Assembly: GCA_039619475.1 (NCBI GenBank)
Contig: CM077116.1
Coordinates: forward strand, 175,055,863-175,119,862
Origin: Icerya purchasi
Lineage: Eukaryota > Arthropoda > Insecta > Hemiptera > Monophlebidae
Reading direction: 5' to 3'
DNA: 64,000 nucleotides
Below, piece after piece: positions 1 through 12,904 of the stretch. A program made the position numbers and the translations under genes. Position 1 is the stretch's first letter; the number at the start of each line of letters is the position of its first letter. The notes beneath the pieces were generated by a model. The model did not search any database, was not told the DNA's origin, and was given only the letters and a program-made list of their open reading frames with translations.

Positions 1-2640
1 TTTTTTGTTAATAAAAGTAACTTACGAAACCGAAAACGCCTGTAAGGTAGTCAACTTTCATTTGTCCGCCCTTTTTATCCGATTTTAATCATATAAAACT
101 GCTTCCGAAAAATAAAAGAGATTGAAGTTTTAAGGGAAGATCGGAATTTTGAAAAAAAAGTCACGAAACTTCTGAATGGTCTCGGCGATTGTAAATAACC
201 CCCCCACCCCCCACCCCCCACCCCACAAAAAAAAGAAAATATGATTTAAACGAAACATCCTAATCGCAAAAAGAAAAGTAAATTACATTAACCGATAATT
301 TTGCTCGAAGTAAATTTACTACGAACATCTTAGTCTAATCAATTACTATTTACGGATATCTTAAATTTTAGTTCGAGAATTTCTTTGCAAGCTATTAAGT
401 ATGTTCTGTATCGAAAGATAAAATTTTCTTTTTTTTTTTTTATAGCCGGAAAAAAACTCTCTGATGATCATCCGATTTCCAGATTTTGTAAATCTCGCTT
501 TCGCCAGCGGTTCGAAATTTAATAATACCTGTTTTCAAATTCGATTTTTACCAACCGGATCTCGTCGCTTACTGATTCGGAAAATCACTGAAAACGGGGT
601 ATACTCCAGAAGTGTGCTACCGAAAAAGCTTAATCTTCTCGACATAAAAATCACGTGTGTAACTTAATTACTATTATTAGCGGTGGGAATGAAATTAAAA
701 ATTAATAATATCGAAAAAAAAATTTTATTTGTAATAAAGTAGAATATATTGTCGTACGCAAAATATTAAGTATATGTACATTTTTTTCGGGAAGGGAAAC
801 CCTCACCGGCAGGAAACATTTATTCTACATTAGCAATGGAGCCAGGGGAAGCACCGAGAAGGAGAAACAACAGTGAGCGATGGAAATGAAAGAACGAACG
901 TCCTATAAGAAGTGTAGGAATAATAAGTTTAAAGAGTTATTATGAGTAAAGCAGGGGGAATTGCCGACAAACAGATTTGAAAAAAATGCCGTTTAAAGTA
1001 AATTTCCGATCAACGCCCGAAAGGTGAAAAGGATAATGAGGAAAGTCTGAAAGTAAAAAACGATAACGAAATGAGGGAATCAAAAACGTAATCGCAAAGT
1101 TACGAAACCAGGAATTAGTTGCGAGTTGAATAAAAAAAGATAAAAATAATGCTGATTAGAAAAGGATGTAGGATGTGGAGTCTGACCAAAACTTCAAAAT
1201 CGAACATTACTTAGACAGTTGAAGTATGCACAGTGTGAAATTGGACCTCCATTAACGGCTAGACAGACGGATGACCTCATCAACTCTTTCATTTGTACCA
1301 ACATTGCTAAGGATCATCTGAGAGAATTAGTTTAAATACAGCGTGTCCGTAAAGGGTTATAGATAAACTACCGCAAAGAATAACGAGATCACAGAGAAAG
1401 ATGAAGATGAGATTGTTTCTAAAACACTTTTAACGTCAGAGATGATTAGAAATTTTTACCGTTATCCCAAACAGTAAGTACGATTTCGACCTTAATCGCG
1501 TCGAATAATATGCACCGGAAGTAAATATCATCATTTTTTTTTTTAACGCAAACGTGTCACAAAATTCTCTCGCATATACTACATCCGTACATAGGCTCAC
1601 ACACAAGCACTGCCGCTTGCCGTGACTCGATTGTAATAACGATTAAAGCGCAGGTCTGCTATGCGTGAAAATTTTACTTATGTCGTCGGTATTTAGATAT
1701 AATAGCTACGCAGCCAGTGGCGAAAGCAGACAGTGACCTTTGCTAAATCACGAATCAGATGTTTTTTACGCGAATAATTAAACTTGCGAATTATACTGGC
1801 TAATTCGTCTACCTCTATTTTTATCGATTTATAATCAATCTATATTTTTCCAAAGGAAATCACTTCAATTCTTAGCTAAGAAAAAAATCTAATCCCCCCT
1901 TCAAATAAAAACGCGACTATATTCATACACATCTATTTCGTGTACCGTCTGAGTAGAAAAAAAAACACATTTCAACGGGGTACCAAAGAATATTCAAAAT
2001 ATAAAAGAATATCTAAAATATATACCGTTTCAGACATACTAAGGGGGGAAAAAAGCGGAAACATCAAAAAACAAAAGAGAAGACAGAACGGGGATTAGAT
2101 TGGACAGAGAGATGATAAAGGAAAGATTGTAAATAATCGATAACCGAAATTTTTAGATCACAGGGGTTTTATTTTTTAAATCCCCATTCCCGACATTACG
2201 GATGGGACAAGTGTATTCATTTAAAAACAAATTGAGTTATAAAAGGGCAGAGGACACTAGTGTACTTAAAATGCAAAAGTGTGTGAGTGTAGTATGGCTG
2301 AAATTAGAAAGCATATTAAATGAGTGATGTGTGTGGTAGTCCTCTGCGTGTATGTCTAAGCTAAAGATGGCGACGGGATGTAACCCATCAACCATCAATG
2401 TTTGCGTATAATGAATAAAAGTACATAAATTAACAAATGGGCTTATAATTAATAACTTATTATAAATTGTAAGAAGTGTAATTATTGTATTTAAAATCTA
2501 ATTATATAATAAACAATTTTCCTTTCTTTTTGTAAGTTACAGTGAATACTTCTTAATTATTATCAACGCATTAAATTAATAATTATATTATCTTAATACG
2601 CTAAAAATCACCCCGCTCAAAAATTATTCATTGCGCTTTG
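1..2640. other. Gene-free left flank
   Basis: No coding exon is recognised here on either strand. The stretch is AT-rich with homopolymer runs. A C-rich short tandem repeat (CCCCCCA units) sits at 199-226. The purine-rich part at 830-1110 looks like decayed repeat DNA, but I could not match it to a protein family. Confidence 0.6.
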
Positions 2641-2679
2641 GTTTCACGGTTAAATTACAGTATGGGAGATTATGAGTTT

Positions 2680-3900
2680 ATCAGAGTAAACTTAAGGCGC
2701 ATTTCTCTTTCTGCAAATTCCAAAAGAAGGCTACATGGTTTTTCCTAATCAAGTATAGTATGATTATGGAGTCGGTCGATTCTGGATGTTTCACGTAAAG
2801 CAGAGAAGGCAGAACACTCAAAAATGAAGCGTTCAAATCGTTAATAGAATCGTTTGTGCACACTCAGGGGCATCAACAACAAGCCCAAACCTAAATAAGT
2901 AGGATTGAAACTATTCATGCCTGTAGAGCACCTGTGAATTAAATTAATCTTGAGATTTTTAATTTTCAGTCTAAACGTAACATCTGGCAGGAAATCGTAA
3001 GTTTTTCTGCCAGTAACTAACACCCGTGTCCACCTCCTCTGCCAGGTTCCGAAAATCAAATTGTTCACATATTTTTTAAAAATTTTAATAATGATTAAAG
3101 CTTTGATAGTTTGACTCCTGACAACCACACTGGAAATATAAGTATTACATTTATTAGGAAAAAATCTGTGAACCGATCCCATGGGTATATTTCTGAACAT
3201 TGACAACAAAAATATTAATGTAATTACAATTTAAGTTTTTGACAGATTGTTAATATTAATTTTAGTATGAACTATTTGAGGAACGATAAGAAAGCTAAGT
3301 TTAATATTGAAAATTAAATTTTTATAAAAAGTTAAGTCAAAGTGTTCCAACTTGAAGATTGTCCGCGGGCCCATATTTGTGAGATCACGATAATGGGATT
3401 TTATACAGAAACAAAAACAAAAAAACAACAATTCCAGCCAAACAAACATTTTGTTTATTCATCAAAGTGTCCGTCGCCTGGGATCTTTCAGCAAATTAAC
3501 ACGAATAGAATACGACGAGGAGGAATAGTACGTATTCGAAAAGTGATGAAGTGAAGAATGAACAGGAAAAAACAGACATGGTTCTAACTTATAAAATCAG
3601 AAACAATTAAATAGTAAGGAAAACACGTCAACTATTTGAAAACAGTGGAACGCGGAATGATCATTAATTTATAGAACAGAAAGGAGAAAACAAAAACGTT
3701 TCTTCCCGATAAAACCTAAAAAGATAAAAAAAGCTCCCATACCAGCAGGCCCCCTTAACGATGAGTGAAAATGGTTATACATGAGAAAAAAGTAAGGATC
3801 AACGGTGATCTGCTTAATTACAAGTTAGGGAAGGAATTAGTAAAGACAGAAAAAGTACTCGAACCTTTCGTATTTTGTTTTTTTATCACTTTTTTTTTTA
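2680..3900 (-). mobile_element. Decayed LINE 3' part: RNase H and C-terminal region
   Basis: Read on the minus strand, 3900 to about 3470 encodes a degraded RNase H start (LRGPAGMGAFF near 3765-3733, where relatives read YTDGS..G.G). After a gap, about 3060-2841 encodes WQRRW followed by TGRKTYDFLPDV and an LGLGLL stretch. This is the order seen at the C-terminus of RNase H-bearing LINEs of the I/R1 group, where W..RW..S.KGR.TY.FFPDV precedes a zinc-binding tail. Frames are broken by stops and shifts, so it is a dead relic. Part of it (3480-3880) is nucleotide-similar to 9460-9860, which shows a shared family. Clade assignment within I/R1 is inferred. Confidence 0.6.
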
Positions 3901-4490
3901 TAAAATAAATAAATAAAAAGTATTTTATAAAAAAAAAAAACTACAACGAGAATAAAGCGTAGCAGGTAACAAAGTGTGGCATCGTTTCTAGAATTAATTT
4001 AATAAACAAAATGACAACAATTCGCTCAAAAAAAAAAAAAAAAAAAATACAACTACAATAGTTCCGATGACGAAATTTATATTAAAAATATTTTTAGAAA
4101 ATTTTCTGAAATTCAAAATAAAAAAAGTCAGAATATGTGAGGCAATTGAATAATAATTTGGTCAGTAGCACGTAAAGATTTCGATGAGGAAATACTAGTC
4201 GTGTCCACTGATAGGAGTCATTTTTAACACTATCTTGCATTTCTTTATTTTTCGCCTTTGTTTATGAGTATGCTCAAATGCATCGATTTCAGCGTAGTGT
4301 GTTACGGGAAATATACTGGCGTACCTAATCCCCTCGATGGCAAATTGTAAAAAGTATCCTTATTGTAACATATTTAAAAAATAGACGACAAATTACGTTC
4401 TGGAAAAATAATATTTATACCTGCTGAGGTCAAAAAAATATCTAAAAAAGGGATGAATTCATCGCTAATTTTTTTTCGATTTACTGTGTG
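3901..4490. other. Gene-free AT-rich stretch
   Basis: Nothing recognisable is coded here. It contains poly(A) at 4029-4046 and a T-rich/A-rich pair around 3890-3940 that could be the tail remnants of neighbouring retroelements. Confidence 0.55.
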
Positions 4491-4494
4491 GTAT

Positions 4495-4805
4495 AAAAAA
4501 ACTCTCGCGATGGCCCAGTTGCTAGAGCGCTTGGCTTCCGTTGTGGAGGACTCCCCCGGGCGACGATAGAACTTACTACGAGAAATTAAAATTAAATAAT
4601 CCCGCTAATAAAATCATATGCAGGGCAATGGTAAACCAGTAAATATACACTAAAACCATACGCGTGTTAATTAATGTATAGTAGGCAGACACACGCGGGA
4701 CTGCATTGTACTAGCAAGCGATTGCGATCAGTTTCGAGTGTGTTCTTACGTGTCTACACTATCGTCTTCATTAGTGCCGCATATTAATTATTACCATGTA
4801 AATTT
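4495..4805 (+). mobile_element. SINE family 1, copy a (tRNA-derived head)
   Basis: The 5' part (4505-4530) reads like a tRNA A box (ATGGCCCAGTTG, then CTAGAGCG). A decayed B-box region follows near 4555-4570. The body then matches three other places in the window: GGCAATGG-AAAC, AGTAGRCACACACG, GGGACTRCATTGTA and CTTACGTGT. The other copies are at 18596, 37775 and 57960. Pol III-transcribed SINEs have this head-plus-body design. The head here is degenerate, so this is not a tRNA gene. Confidence 0.6.
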
Positions 4806-7800
4806 AGCAGTAGGTATAAAATGCATCTCCCAATTTGCCTGAACGGGAAATTAGGCCAACTTATCCCGCCGGGGATTGGCTACACGCAGCACAGTGGATT
4901 GATATGGGCATATCATGATATCGTGATGGAAAACTGGCTGTTTACATAATGCGCTTTTTCATTGTCAAACTGGATCTGAAAGGATTATTCCAAAAAACCG
5001 TTCAAAATAGCCTTGATACTCGTAGTTGTCAAAAGAAAACGCAGTAAAGAAAGAATGTTATAATCCAGTCCATTAGATCTCGCCAAACGGGAACTCTTGG
5101 ACCGCTAAATTCTCGAGCACTTCTTTAATACGTACAGAAAAGTCGATTTCAATTAACTACGTTATGCTGGGCAGAAAAAAAAAAAAAAAAAAAAAAAAAA
5201 GCATTTCACTGTTTTCGAAATGTATTTTTTCATTTTTCTCATAACGCAAAAACATAATCGATTTTTTTATTGACGGATCTTCAGACGGCAGTCTTTTACA
5301 ATCCTTGTAAAAGAGGAATCGGTTTCATTTAACCAAAATGATAATTATTTATATGGTGTTGAAAAAAAAAACATGTTCAGAATCCAATAAATGTCTTTTA
5401 AAGCAAAAACGTAACAGGATTTTTACATTTTTAACCGCCTGCGTAAAAATAGCATGGTTATATTTATTAATATATATAACAAAACATTATAAAGCTAATT
5501 TCTCTCTGAATTATATGTTTATAAAATAATATGTATATATCCTTCCTCCATATATCGCCTTTATCGAAATTATACTTAACAAATTTTTCTGCGATATATA
5601 TCATTTAATATCTTTCAAATGTCAACCTTCATTTTATAGCTTTTGTTTTTTTATAACATGTGAAAATTTGTAGTGTAATTGATTTTCCAAAAGTATTGAT
5701 GCAGATTTGATTAAAATTGGTTAGGTACCTTTCGTATACAAACGTATAAACTCTATTAAACAGTTTTAATAATCCATCTCTAAATAGAAATTGTGTCAAT
5801 GCGTATACAAAAAACTATAAATGTATACATAACTTAAGTGTACATGTAGAATATTAAACAAAACCTGTTTAATGATTTGTTTACTAAAGTGCCGTAAATC
5901 TTCGCAATTGTGTAAGCCGTTTATTTTGTAATAACAAACGAGAAAGGACAAGACATAACGAGCACAACGCAAGGCAGGAAGCTCAAGCCTAAGCAAATGG
6001 AAATACAAAGCCGAGCGTTCTATCGAAAAAGACGGCACTCGAAGATGACCGACGTCACAAACAACCACACCATTTAAATGAACGGCACAATGTGGAAAAG
6101 AAGCATTTTTCGTGAACGTTCCGGCACGAAATTTTAATACTTAGTTCAATGATTACGCTAATTATTACTTTTTTATTTATTTTTATGTTGAAATCAGCAT
6201 AACGGCTAAATTTGTCCTTTAGAATTATCATTAACATTCCAACATGTATCTAAATGTGAAAAGTACATTCTGGTTAATTATCGGTCGTTAACTGTACAAT
6301 GGATTTGTAACTTCCGCTGGACCTGAGTGCCGTAATAGCAAATATATAAAATTGTAAACATGACAGTGGCGTGCCTCACGGGGACGGAGGGGAATTAAAA
6401 CTACTCCCATTGCGGTTTTTAAAAAATGATTGCAACGTCATTTAAAAAGACCACAATATCATTTCTAATATTTTTAAAATAAAATTCTCGTATTCAATGT
6501 AATTAGATCATTATAAATATGGATACCATTATATACGTATATGTATGTTCCCTTAATTCTGTATACACGTTCTAAATAAGCACTTTTATATTTTATCGTT
6601 ATAAAATCCGAACTCTTCATTCTTAGAATATTTCGTTTATAATCGAGATTATTTTCATCTACTTCTTGCTACTTTCAAATCCGTTTTACTTACTGCCTTT
6701 AAATGTGTATAATTTTAGCTCAATTTCTCTTCTCCCATTCTTGGACTCGCAATCTACGAATAAAAATTAAAATTAGAAAAAGAAGAGAAAACCTGCTTAC
6801 ACATTTGTGCAAATTTAAAAAAAAAAACAACAAAAAACGAAGATCTACGTAGAGTTTAGTAAATTTTTAATTTACAGTTACAGCGTTTTCCTTTTTTCTT
6901 TACTATTATCATTTTTATTCAGGTAAGTCCACAAAATTTTGATACTGACCCGCAGAAATATGCGAGTCCTCCGTAAATCATACTAGTACGTAAGAAAAAT
7001 CGTAGTATACCGAAAAATATTATTGAAAAATAACCGCTGATGCAATATGACCTCTCAACTGTGACCCAATAGATGATATCAGAAGAGACAAATATGAATA
7101 ACTTCATCCCAAATTAACAATTGCAATAGATGACGAAATCGAATAGAGCGATTATAAACTTGTAATCTAAAAACGTCAAAGTGCGAAAACCATAAACTGA
7201 ACCAATAATACCCGTCACGGTGAATCTTTAAATTTTAAAACACACGCTAAATTTGCAATTTAAAGGAAAGAAAATTCAGCCTTTTTTATATACTACACGT
7301 ATGTCCGAAGATAATAACGAAAGCTGCTGTCTAAAAGACGTTAGGCCTCGCTTTTCTTTTTCTTTCTTTTTTTCAGTATCTTATAAAATCGAAAATTGTA
7401 GCAAAAATGGACTTCTTTTCTTAATTAGGCGATTAATCGTTTAAAAATTAATTCCTAATGTGTCACACTAGTATTCATTAGTCTTATATATATTGAAAAC
7501 TGTTGTTCCTTATGTTAAGAGTTTTCAAAGGATTTTTAACATTTGAGCCAGTTTAATACGTATGCTTCACTTTCAGAAGGAAATATAAAATTTTATGCAC
7601 GTTCACTAAAAAAATATTAAATCGAACTATATATTTTCATCGAAACCCTTAAGTACTTCTAAACTTGTGTTCCTTTTTTAAACGAATTACCCCTTAAATT
7701 CTAATTAAAATTGTTCAAAATTGAATATAAAATATCAACTAGCAAAACATTTAGACGAATTTGAACACACCTTGACCATTCTCGATAAGTGTACATCGAA

Positions 7801-8478
7801 TCAAATAACAAGTGAAAACCGGAGATTATGTAAAAATTACAGAAAAAGCTAATATCCAGTGAAGGAGGAATTTTTATAAGAAGAAAGAATTCCCAAACAC
7901 TGACACTTCTATTACAGCAATGCTCTCTGGTAGCAAATCCAAGGGGGAAAGGAAAGGAGAGAAAAAAAAAGGAAAATATAATTTTACGGTTGAAAAGATT
8001 TTGTCAACTTAGCGCTCTTGAAACTCATATGAAAATGTTCGGCATTAAGTTTTCTCTAAAACCACGTTGTTAGATCGAGGGCACAGTATCGAAACATTCA
8101 GATGAGAATATTACGATAACGTGTTACCGCTTTGTACAACAATTATTGATCAAAAAAATTACTCTGCTCCCGTCTGATCATACATATCGTTTGGAAATTC
8201 ATTTTTGAGACGACAGCTTCACGACCCTATATCACCTTTCCGTTATTCCTACGATATAGCTGTTCCCCCTGTACAACTTTTTTTTTTTTGTTTTTTTTTT
8301 TCTTGGGCTCGTCAACCAAGGACCTTTACCCAGAAATAAATAGTAAGTCGGTTATATTTTAATCCGATCACAAATCTTTGCTAAAAAAGCATAAAGCCTC
8401 AACAAAAAATTTAGGTGCGGCTGTGCTGGAACACAGGGCCGTTGATTTAACGTGAAACGCCTATATCGGTTTAAGTAT
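4806..8478. other. Gene-free AT-rich region
   Basis: No exon or RNA gene is recognised. A pure poly(A) tract occupies 5175-5200. Short ORFs in the block have the hydrophobic, Ile/Phe/Tyr-rich composition expected by chance in AT-rich DNA. Confidence 0.55.
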
Positions 8479-9294
8479 TTATATATATAAAAGAAAATCG
8501 TGTTAGTTACATCACTTCTAACTCAAGAACGGCTGGACCGATTTTTATGATATTTCATTTGTTGGATTTGTCTCCACTCCGAATAGCAGAATTATGAAAT
8601 TTAAAACAATATTTATGAAGAATATTCTTTTTTTTTTTTTTTTGGCTGTTTTGGCCCAAAAGGGGGTTTACACAATTATTTAACCTTAATTTTTGGATTT
8701 TATGAAATCTGTGTTTTTTTCAATATTTCGAATTTCGCTTTTAAAGGGTTATCTGGTGGTGAGTTATGAATTTTTTAAAGGTGATTTTTGAGGTCGTTCT
8801 AAATTCCGTATTATATATTCTAGACGGTTTCTTACCGCCCAGGGTGATTGCTCCGCTTAAAGTTGTCAATTATCATAGATGGAAGTTTAATTGTAATTTA
8901 TGATCCAATTCTGATAAGTCAACCCGTTTCCGAGCTCTATTGTATAATTGAATATTTTTGTCGTTTGTGAACCATCTTATTGGGTTATACTAATTTCTGT
9001 TATTAAGGCGAATAATGCTTTGCTGCCACGCGTAATTAAAATACATTTCAATGTAATTAAAATACTTTTCATTTTGATTTATACTTTATATAAAATGATC
9101 AAAATTTACAACGTAATTCTAAATCGGTCCATATGAATATAATAGCATAATCACGAAAATCCTATAAAATGTAACAAACGTTACATAAAATTGGGACATT
9201 TTTTTGGTACATTTTTCGCTACATAAAATTGGGACATTTTTTCTAATAGGGGGTAGCCTAAGAATTACGTTGTAATTAATATATAAATATATGC
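8479..9294 (+). mobile_element. Repeat R, copy 1 (unclassified, about 0.8 kb)
   Basis: The block begins and ends in TATATA tracts. It starts with a segment of the type 'AACTCAAGAACGGCTGGACC', common at one end of insect non-autonomous DNA elements. 8690-8990 matches 41745-42060 (GGTGATGAGTTATGA, TGATTTTTGAGGTCGTT, ATTATATATTCT-GACGGTTT). 9115-9290 is the reverse complement of 43261-43440 and 43538-43650 (CGGTCCATATGAATATAATA, CCTATAAAATGTAACAAACG, TAGCCTAAGAATTACG). No coding capacity is visible. A Helitron-like or other DNA element is possible, but the class is not established. Confidence 0.5.
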
Positions 9295-9309
9295 GGTGAA
9301 AAATAATAG

Positions 9310-10320
9310 TCGTTGCGTTGCGCGATTTCGTTTCACGAGCAATTTTAAGATTTTACATATCGATAGGACGTTGGCGGATGGAATTTTTTTCAAAAAAAAA
9401 AAAGGCAAGAAGAAGCAGCAGCCCGAGCCAAGGAATCAGCCGCTTCATTACCAAATATGTTCGAGTGGCTAGATACCCACAGCAAATCAATATTAATTGA
9501 ATGGAGAGAGGAAAGATTATGAATGAGTGAACGTATACGAAGGATAACAAAGTGTCATACGAATGATCAGGAAAAGGAGAAGATGTGGCCCAAACGGCGT
9601 TCAAGGAGTCAGAGATAATTAAAAAATCGAAGAGGAAATGTGATTCGAGGAAATGAAAATAATAGAGCGTTTATGAATATTGAACAGAAAAGAAGGAAGA
9701 CGAAAAGATTCTGGTAGGTTAAAATCAGGAAGGATGAAGAAAGCAACAACACCACTAAGCCCCCTAGAACCATCCGTGTAAATGGTAACATGAGAGGAAA
9801 ATAGGGAATTAATAGTGCTGTAGAATACCTGTTTAATTACGGCTCCGGGGAAGTTTTTAGAAAATGAGGGAAGAATAATTACCTGAGGAGGGTGACAGAG
9901 ATTAACATAGTTGAAGAAAAAAGTAGGAGAGATCATTGAAGGAGGGCACGGCCAAAATGAACTAAGACGATGTGAAATAAATGCCAGAATAGGGGTTTTG
10001 CTAGGAGCAAAGCGCCAACTATTATGAATCGAAAGGAAGGACTGAACAAGAGTAGAGGACGCGAGTGAAAGACGTTTAAACGATAGCCTAAATAGGATCT
10101 ACTAATGGACAGGGGTGACGAATTATATTCAGCAAGAATAGCAGGGATTGGAGAGGATTTGAGCGCTCCGGGACAAAGACGAAGGCAACAGTTTTGAATT
10201 ACATCTAGTTTTTAGAGAGACGGGTGTCTTGGACGCGCACAACCATAAATAGAAGAACAATAGTCAAATTTGGAACGGATAATAGATTTGTAAAGAGAAA
10301 TAAAAACAACTTGAAATTCA
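9310..10320 (-). mobile_element. Decayed LINE: reverse transcriptase C-terminus plus RNase H
   Basis: On the minus strand, about 10308-10205 translates as ISLYKSIIRSKFDYC then SSIYGCARPRHPSL. This is the thumb-region signature 'LIRSKLDYG..YG.A' of I/R1-group LINE polymerases. It continues with NCCLRLCPGALKSSP and SPLSISRSYLGYRLN. Downstream, near 9789, comes the RNase H start HVTIYTDGSRG with the expected TDGS. Several stops interrupt the reading (for example after RHPSL). It is 5'-truncated, as is usual for LINE copies. It shares nucleotide similarity with 3480-3880, so both are copies of one family in the same orientation. Confidence 0.75.
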
Positions 10321-10329
10321 AAAAAAAAA

Positions 10330-11220
10330 AGAAAAAAAAAGGAAAAAGAAAACTGGCGTAGCTTATCAGTATTGTTTAATTATTGAGAATTAAGGTAATT
10401 TGCTTCTATTTAGAAAATTAACAGAAAACTCTTCGCAGTCAAAGGGATCTGCATCTCAATTAAAGCTCAATCAAACATTTAGTAATGTGTATAGTTTTTA
10501 ATTTGATTCTAATTTAAATGCGAAATTTAATTAAAATAACGATCTCGAACTGAAGTGAACTGAAAATATTTACACCATAGCGTTAGAAGACACACTTTTC
10601 CCGCGTTCTTATCAAAATGAATATTGTAGAATGCACGAATTCTCGGAATACCAATGCACTTTCTTCGAAGATGTGACCGAAATCAACGGCCTGTAGTGAC
10701 AAAAACGAGTAGTAAATCCTCTCCTAAATACCTCCAAAAATTTAACACACATTAAACAAGTTGCAATAACCGCGAATGAGGTTAGATATTTTTCCCTATG
10801 TGTTGTTTGTAAATCAAGGACACACACAATATGTGATAGCAGTTTTTTTTTTTTTTTTTTCATCACACCGGTCCTAAAACCACAATTGACGAGGCTATTA
10901 TTTTATTTTATTTTGTTGTTTTTTTTCCATGCTCAGTTACCCAGCGGCAGCATAAGCATTAGTCGATCGGAAAAACTGATTACTATAATTTGGAGTTCAT
11001 TCCTTTCACATCCGAGATGTTAGTGGCGGAGCAGTTTATTTTCCCATTTTAAGCATTTGGTTTTTGGGAGATTTTTCACGAAGTCTTTACACAGGGCTTC
11101 TGCGGAACCTTATAGAGCACTGAAATAGAAGATTACTGTCGAAATGTAATTAATAAAAAAAAAAATTTGACTTGCAGTAGTTTTTACACAATACGGTTAT
11201 ACGTGTGTGTCAATGTAGTA
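10330..11220. other. Gene-free stretch
   Basis: No recognisable coding or RNA feature. Contains poly(T) at about 10843-10860. Confidence 0.5.
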
Positions 11221-12440
11221 TGTCAAATAGCCGACTGATCGGTTAGCTGATTGATCGTCGTCAGTTTTATTAGCAGTATTTTCGGATCTTGATTTTGTTG
11301 CATTTTAAAATTTAATCCAAAATCACGCGATGATACAATTTTTGGCGCGACAGTGTGTCCAACCTGATCGGCCGCTATTCTAGTATCGCAAAGTGGTAGA
11401 CCTGGCACACGGAAATGACGGGGGCTACACCTTTATTAGGCGATTGCACGAGCGGTCCGAGTGTACGGCTGTCTAATTATTTCTGCGTGAGTACGCGAGC
11501 AATTAAAATCTAAGAAATAAAATGGAAAAAACAAACGAACCGACGGTAATTAACGTGGAATATAATAGAATAAATCCGAGTTAAAGCCACGCGCGTTAAT
11601 TACACCGTGTGAAGACCATCGAACTGGAACAAAGAAAAAACTGGTCGCAGAATAAAAGAAAATTCTGTGCCGGTGTGTGCCGTGTCGCAATGTGTTATTC
11701 CACTCGTAATGACTACACACAAGTGACGGATCGCTCGACTGCCTTCCTATTTACACCATTAACGAGCTAACCTATTACCAGCGGCAGAGGTTAGTTACCG
11801 GTGCAATCATACATTTTTGAATTTAACGGAAAAATTTCCCGGCAAATCAGAAGCGTGGAAAATGCACGGAAAACACTGGCGATTGCGGCTGTAGCGGCCT
11901 GTGTCCGAAATGTAAAACATGCTTAAAACGAACTTTTCCAGCTACGGCTGAATTTCGCAGGACATTTCGTAACCGACTATAATCGCGACATTACCTGTGT
12001 ACGATGATTCCTATTCTGTCGTTTACTCTTTCGGCAGGTAATTAATTATGAATATAATTACGAAGCAGTAATCGAATTCGTCAAAAGAATCGAAGCCTCG
12101 ACAAATCAGTACGATACACGAATACGAGATAACACTTTTAACCATACACGTATTATTCGGCTGCTGATAATAGTTTTAATCTCCAAAATTGTGTTACCCG
12201 TGCATTTGTGCTTCGCAGCCTGCTGCTCATTAATTGCATACTATTCCGAATGATGACAGCTATTATCAGCAGCCGGATAAATTTAAATACCAGCACAGTG
12301 TTTTTGTGCACTAATTAATTTCGGTGAAGATTCGTTCTTCTACTTTCATTAATCACGCACTCACTAAGAAGAAATCGGTGAAACAGCCGAAATTAGAGCA
12401 CTGTTTTCACAATTAATTACCCCTCCAAAAAACGATTACT
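11221..12440. other. Less AT-rich unique block without recognised gene
   Basis: By eye this block has visibly more G and C, fewer homopolymers and more CpG-containing words than its neighbours, and no transposon match that I can see. A 61-codon ORF on the minus strand (11223-11408) is not recognised. The composition would suit regulatory DNA or a missed exon, but nothing in it proves either. Confidence 0.35.
12158..12275. repeat. 16-bp perfect inverted repeat with 86-nt spacer
   Basis: CGGCTGCTGATAATAG at 12158-12173 is exactly reverse-complemented at 12260-12275. The arms are GC-richer than their surroundings. A transcript across it could form a 16-bp stem with a large loop. The loop also contains CAGCCTGCTGCTC, a partial echo of one arm. 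Confidence 0.7.
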
Positions 12441-12904
12441 TTCAGTTCCGACTTCGAATCGGATTACGATTATATTTTATTAATTAATTACGAAATGTGT
12501 CCAAAGTTGTGCTGGAAACGACGGATCCTTAAATATAAAAACAGGGAACTTTTAATCCGTCCGACATTGTTCTTCGAGTATGACTTTTCTATACGGGTTA
12601 TTTTTCTTACTGCGCGCATTTGAGCTTGTAATAATAATAATACGCTAAGGAAATTAAAAATCAAGCTGCGCAAATATAGAGTTATATTTGTAATACGCCC
12701 GGGAAAAATTTTAATAATTACATATTTTATTAATAATATTCATTATTGTTGTTGTTAAATATAAAGTATTAAAAACATCGTGTACGTTTGAAAATCTATC
12801 TTAAAAAAAATTTTGTATATTTTTTTAATTTTTCTTATTCAAAGAAAATTGACTTATTTTTAGAACTGTTGATTTGATGGTCTTTATTTAAATCGTGTAA
12901 GACT

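Noticed and set aside
4505..4580. tRNA-like sequence with an A box
   Set aside because: The B box is broken, no acceptor stem forms, and the sequence continues into a repeated SINE body.
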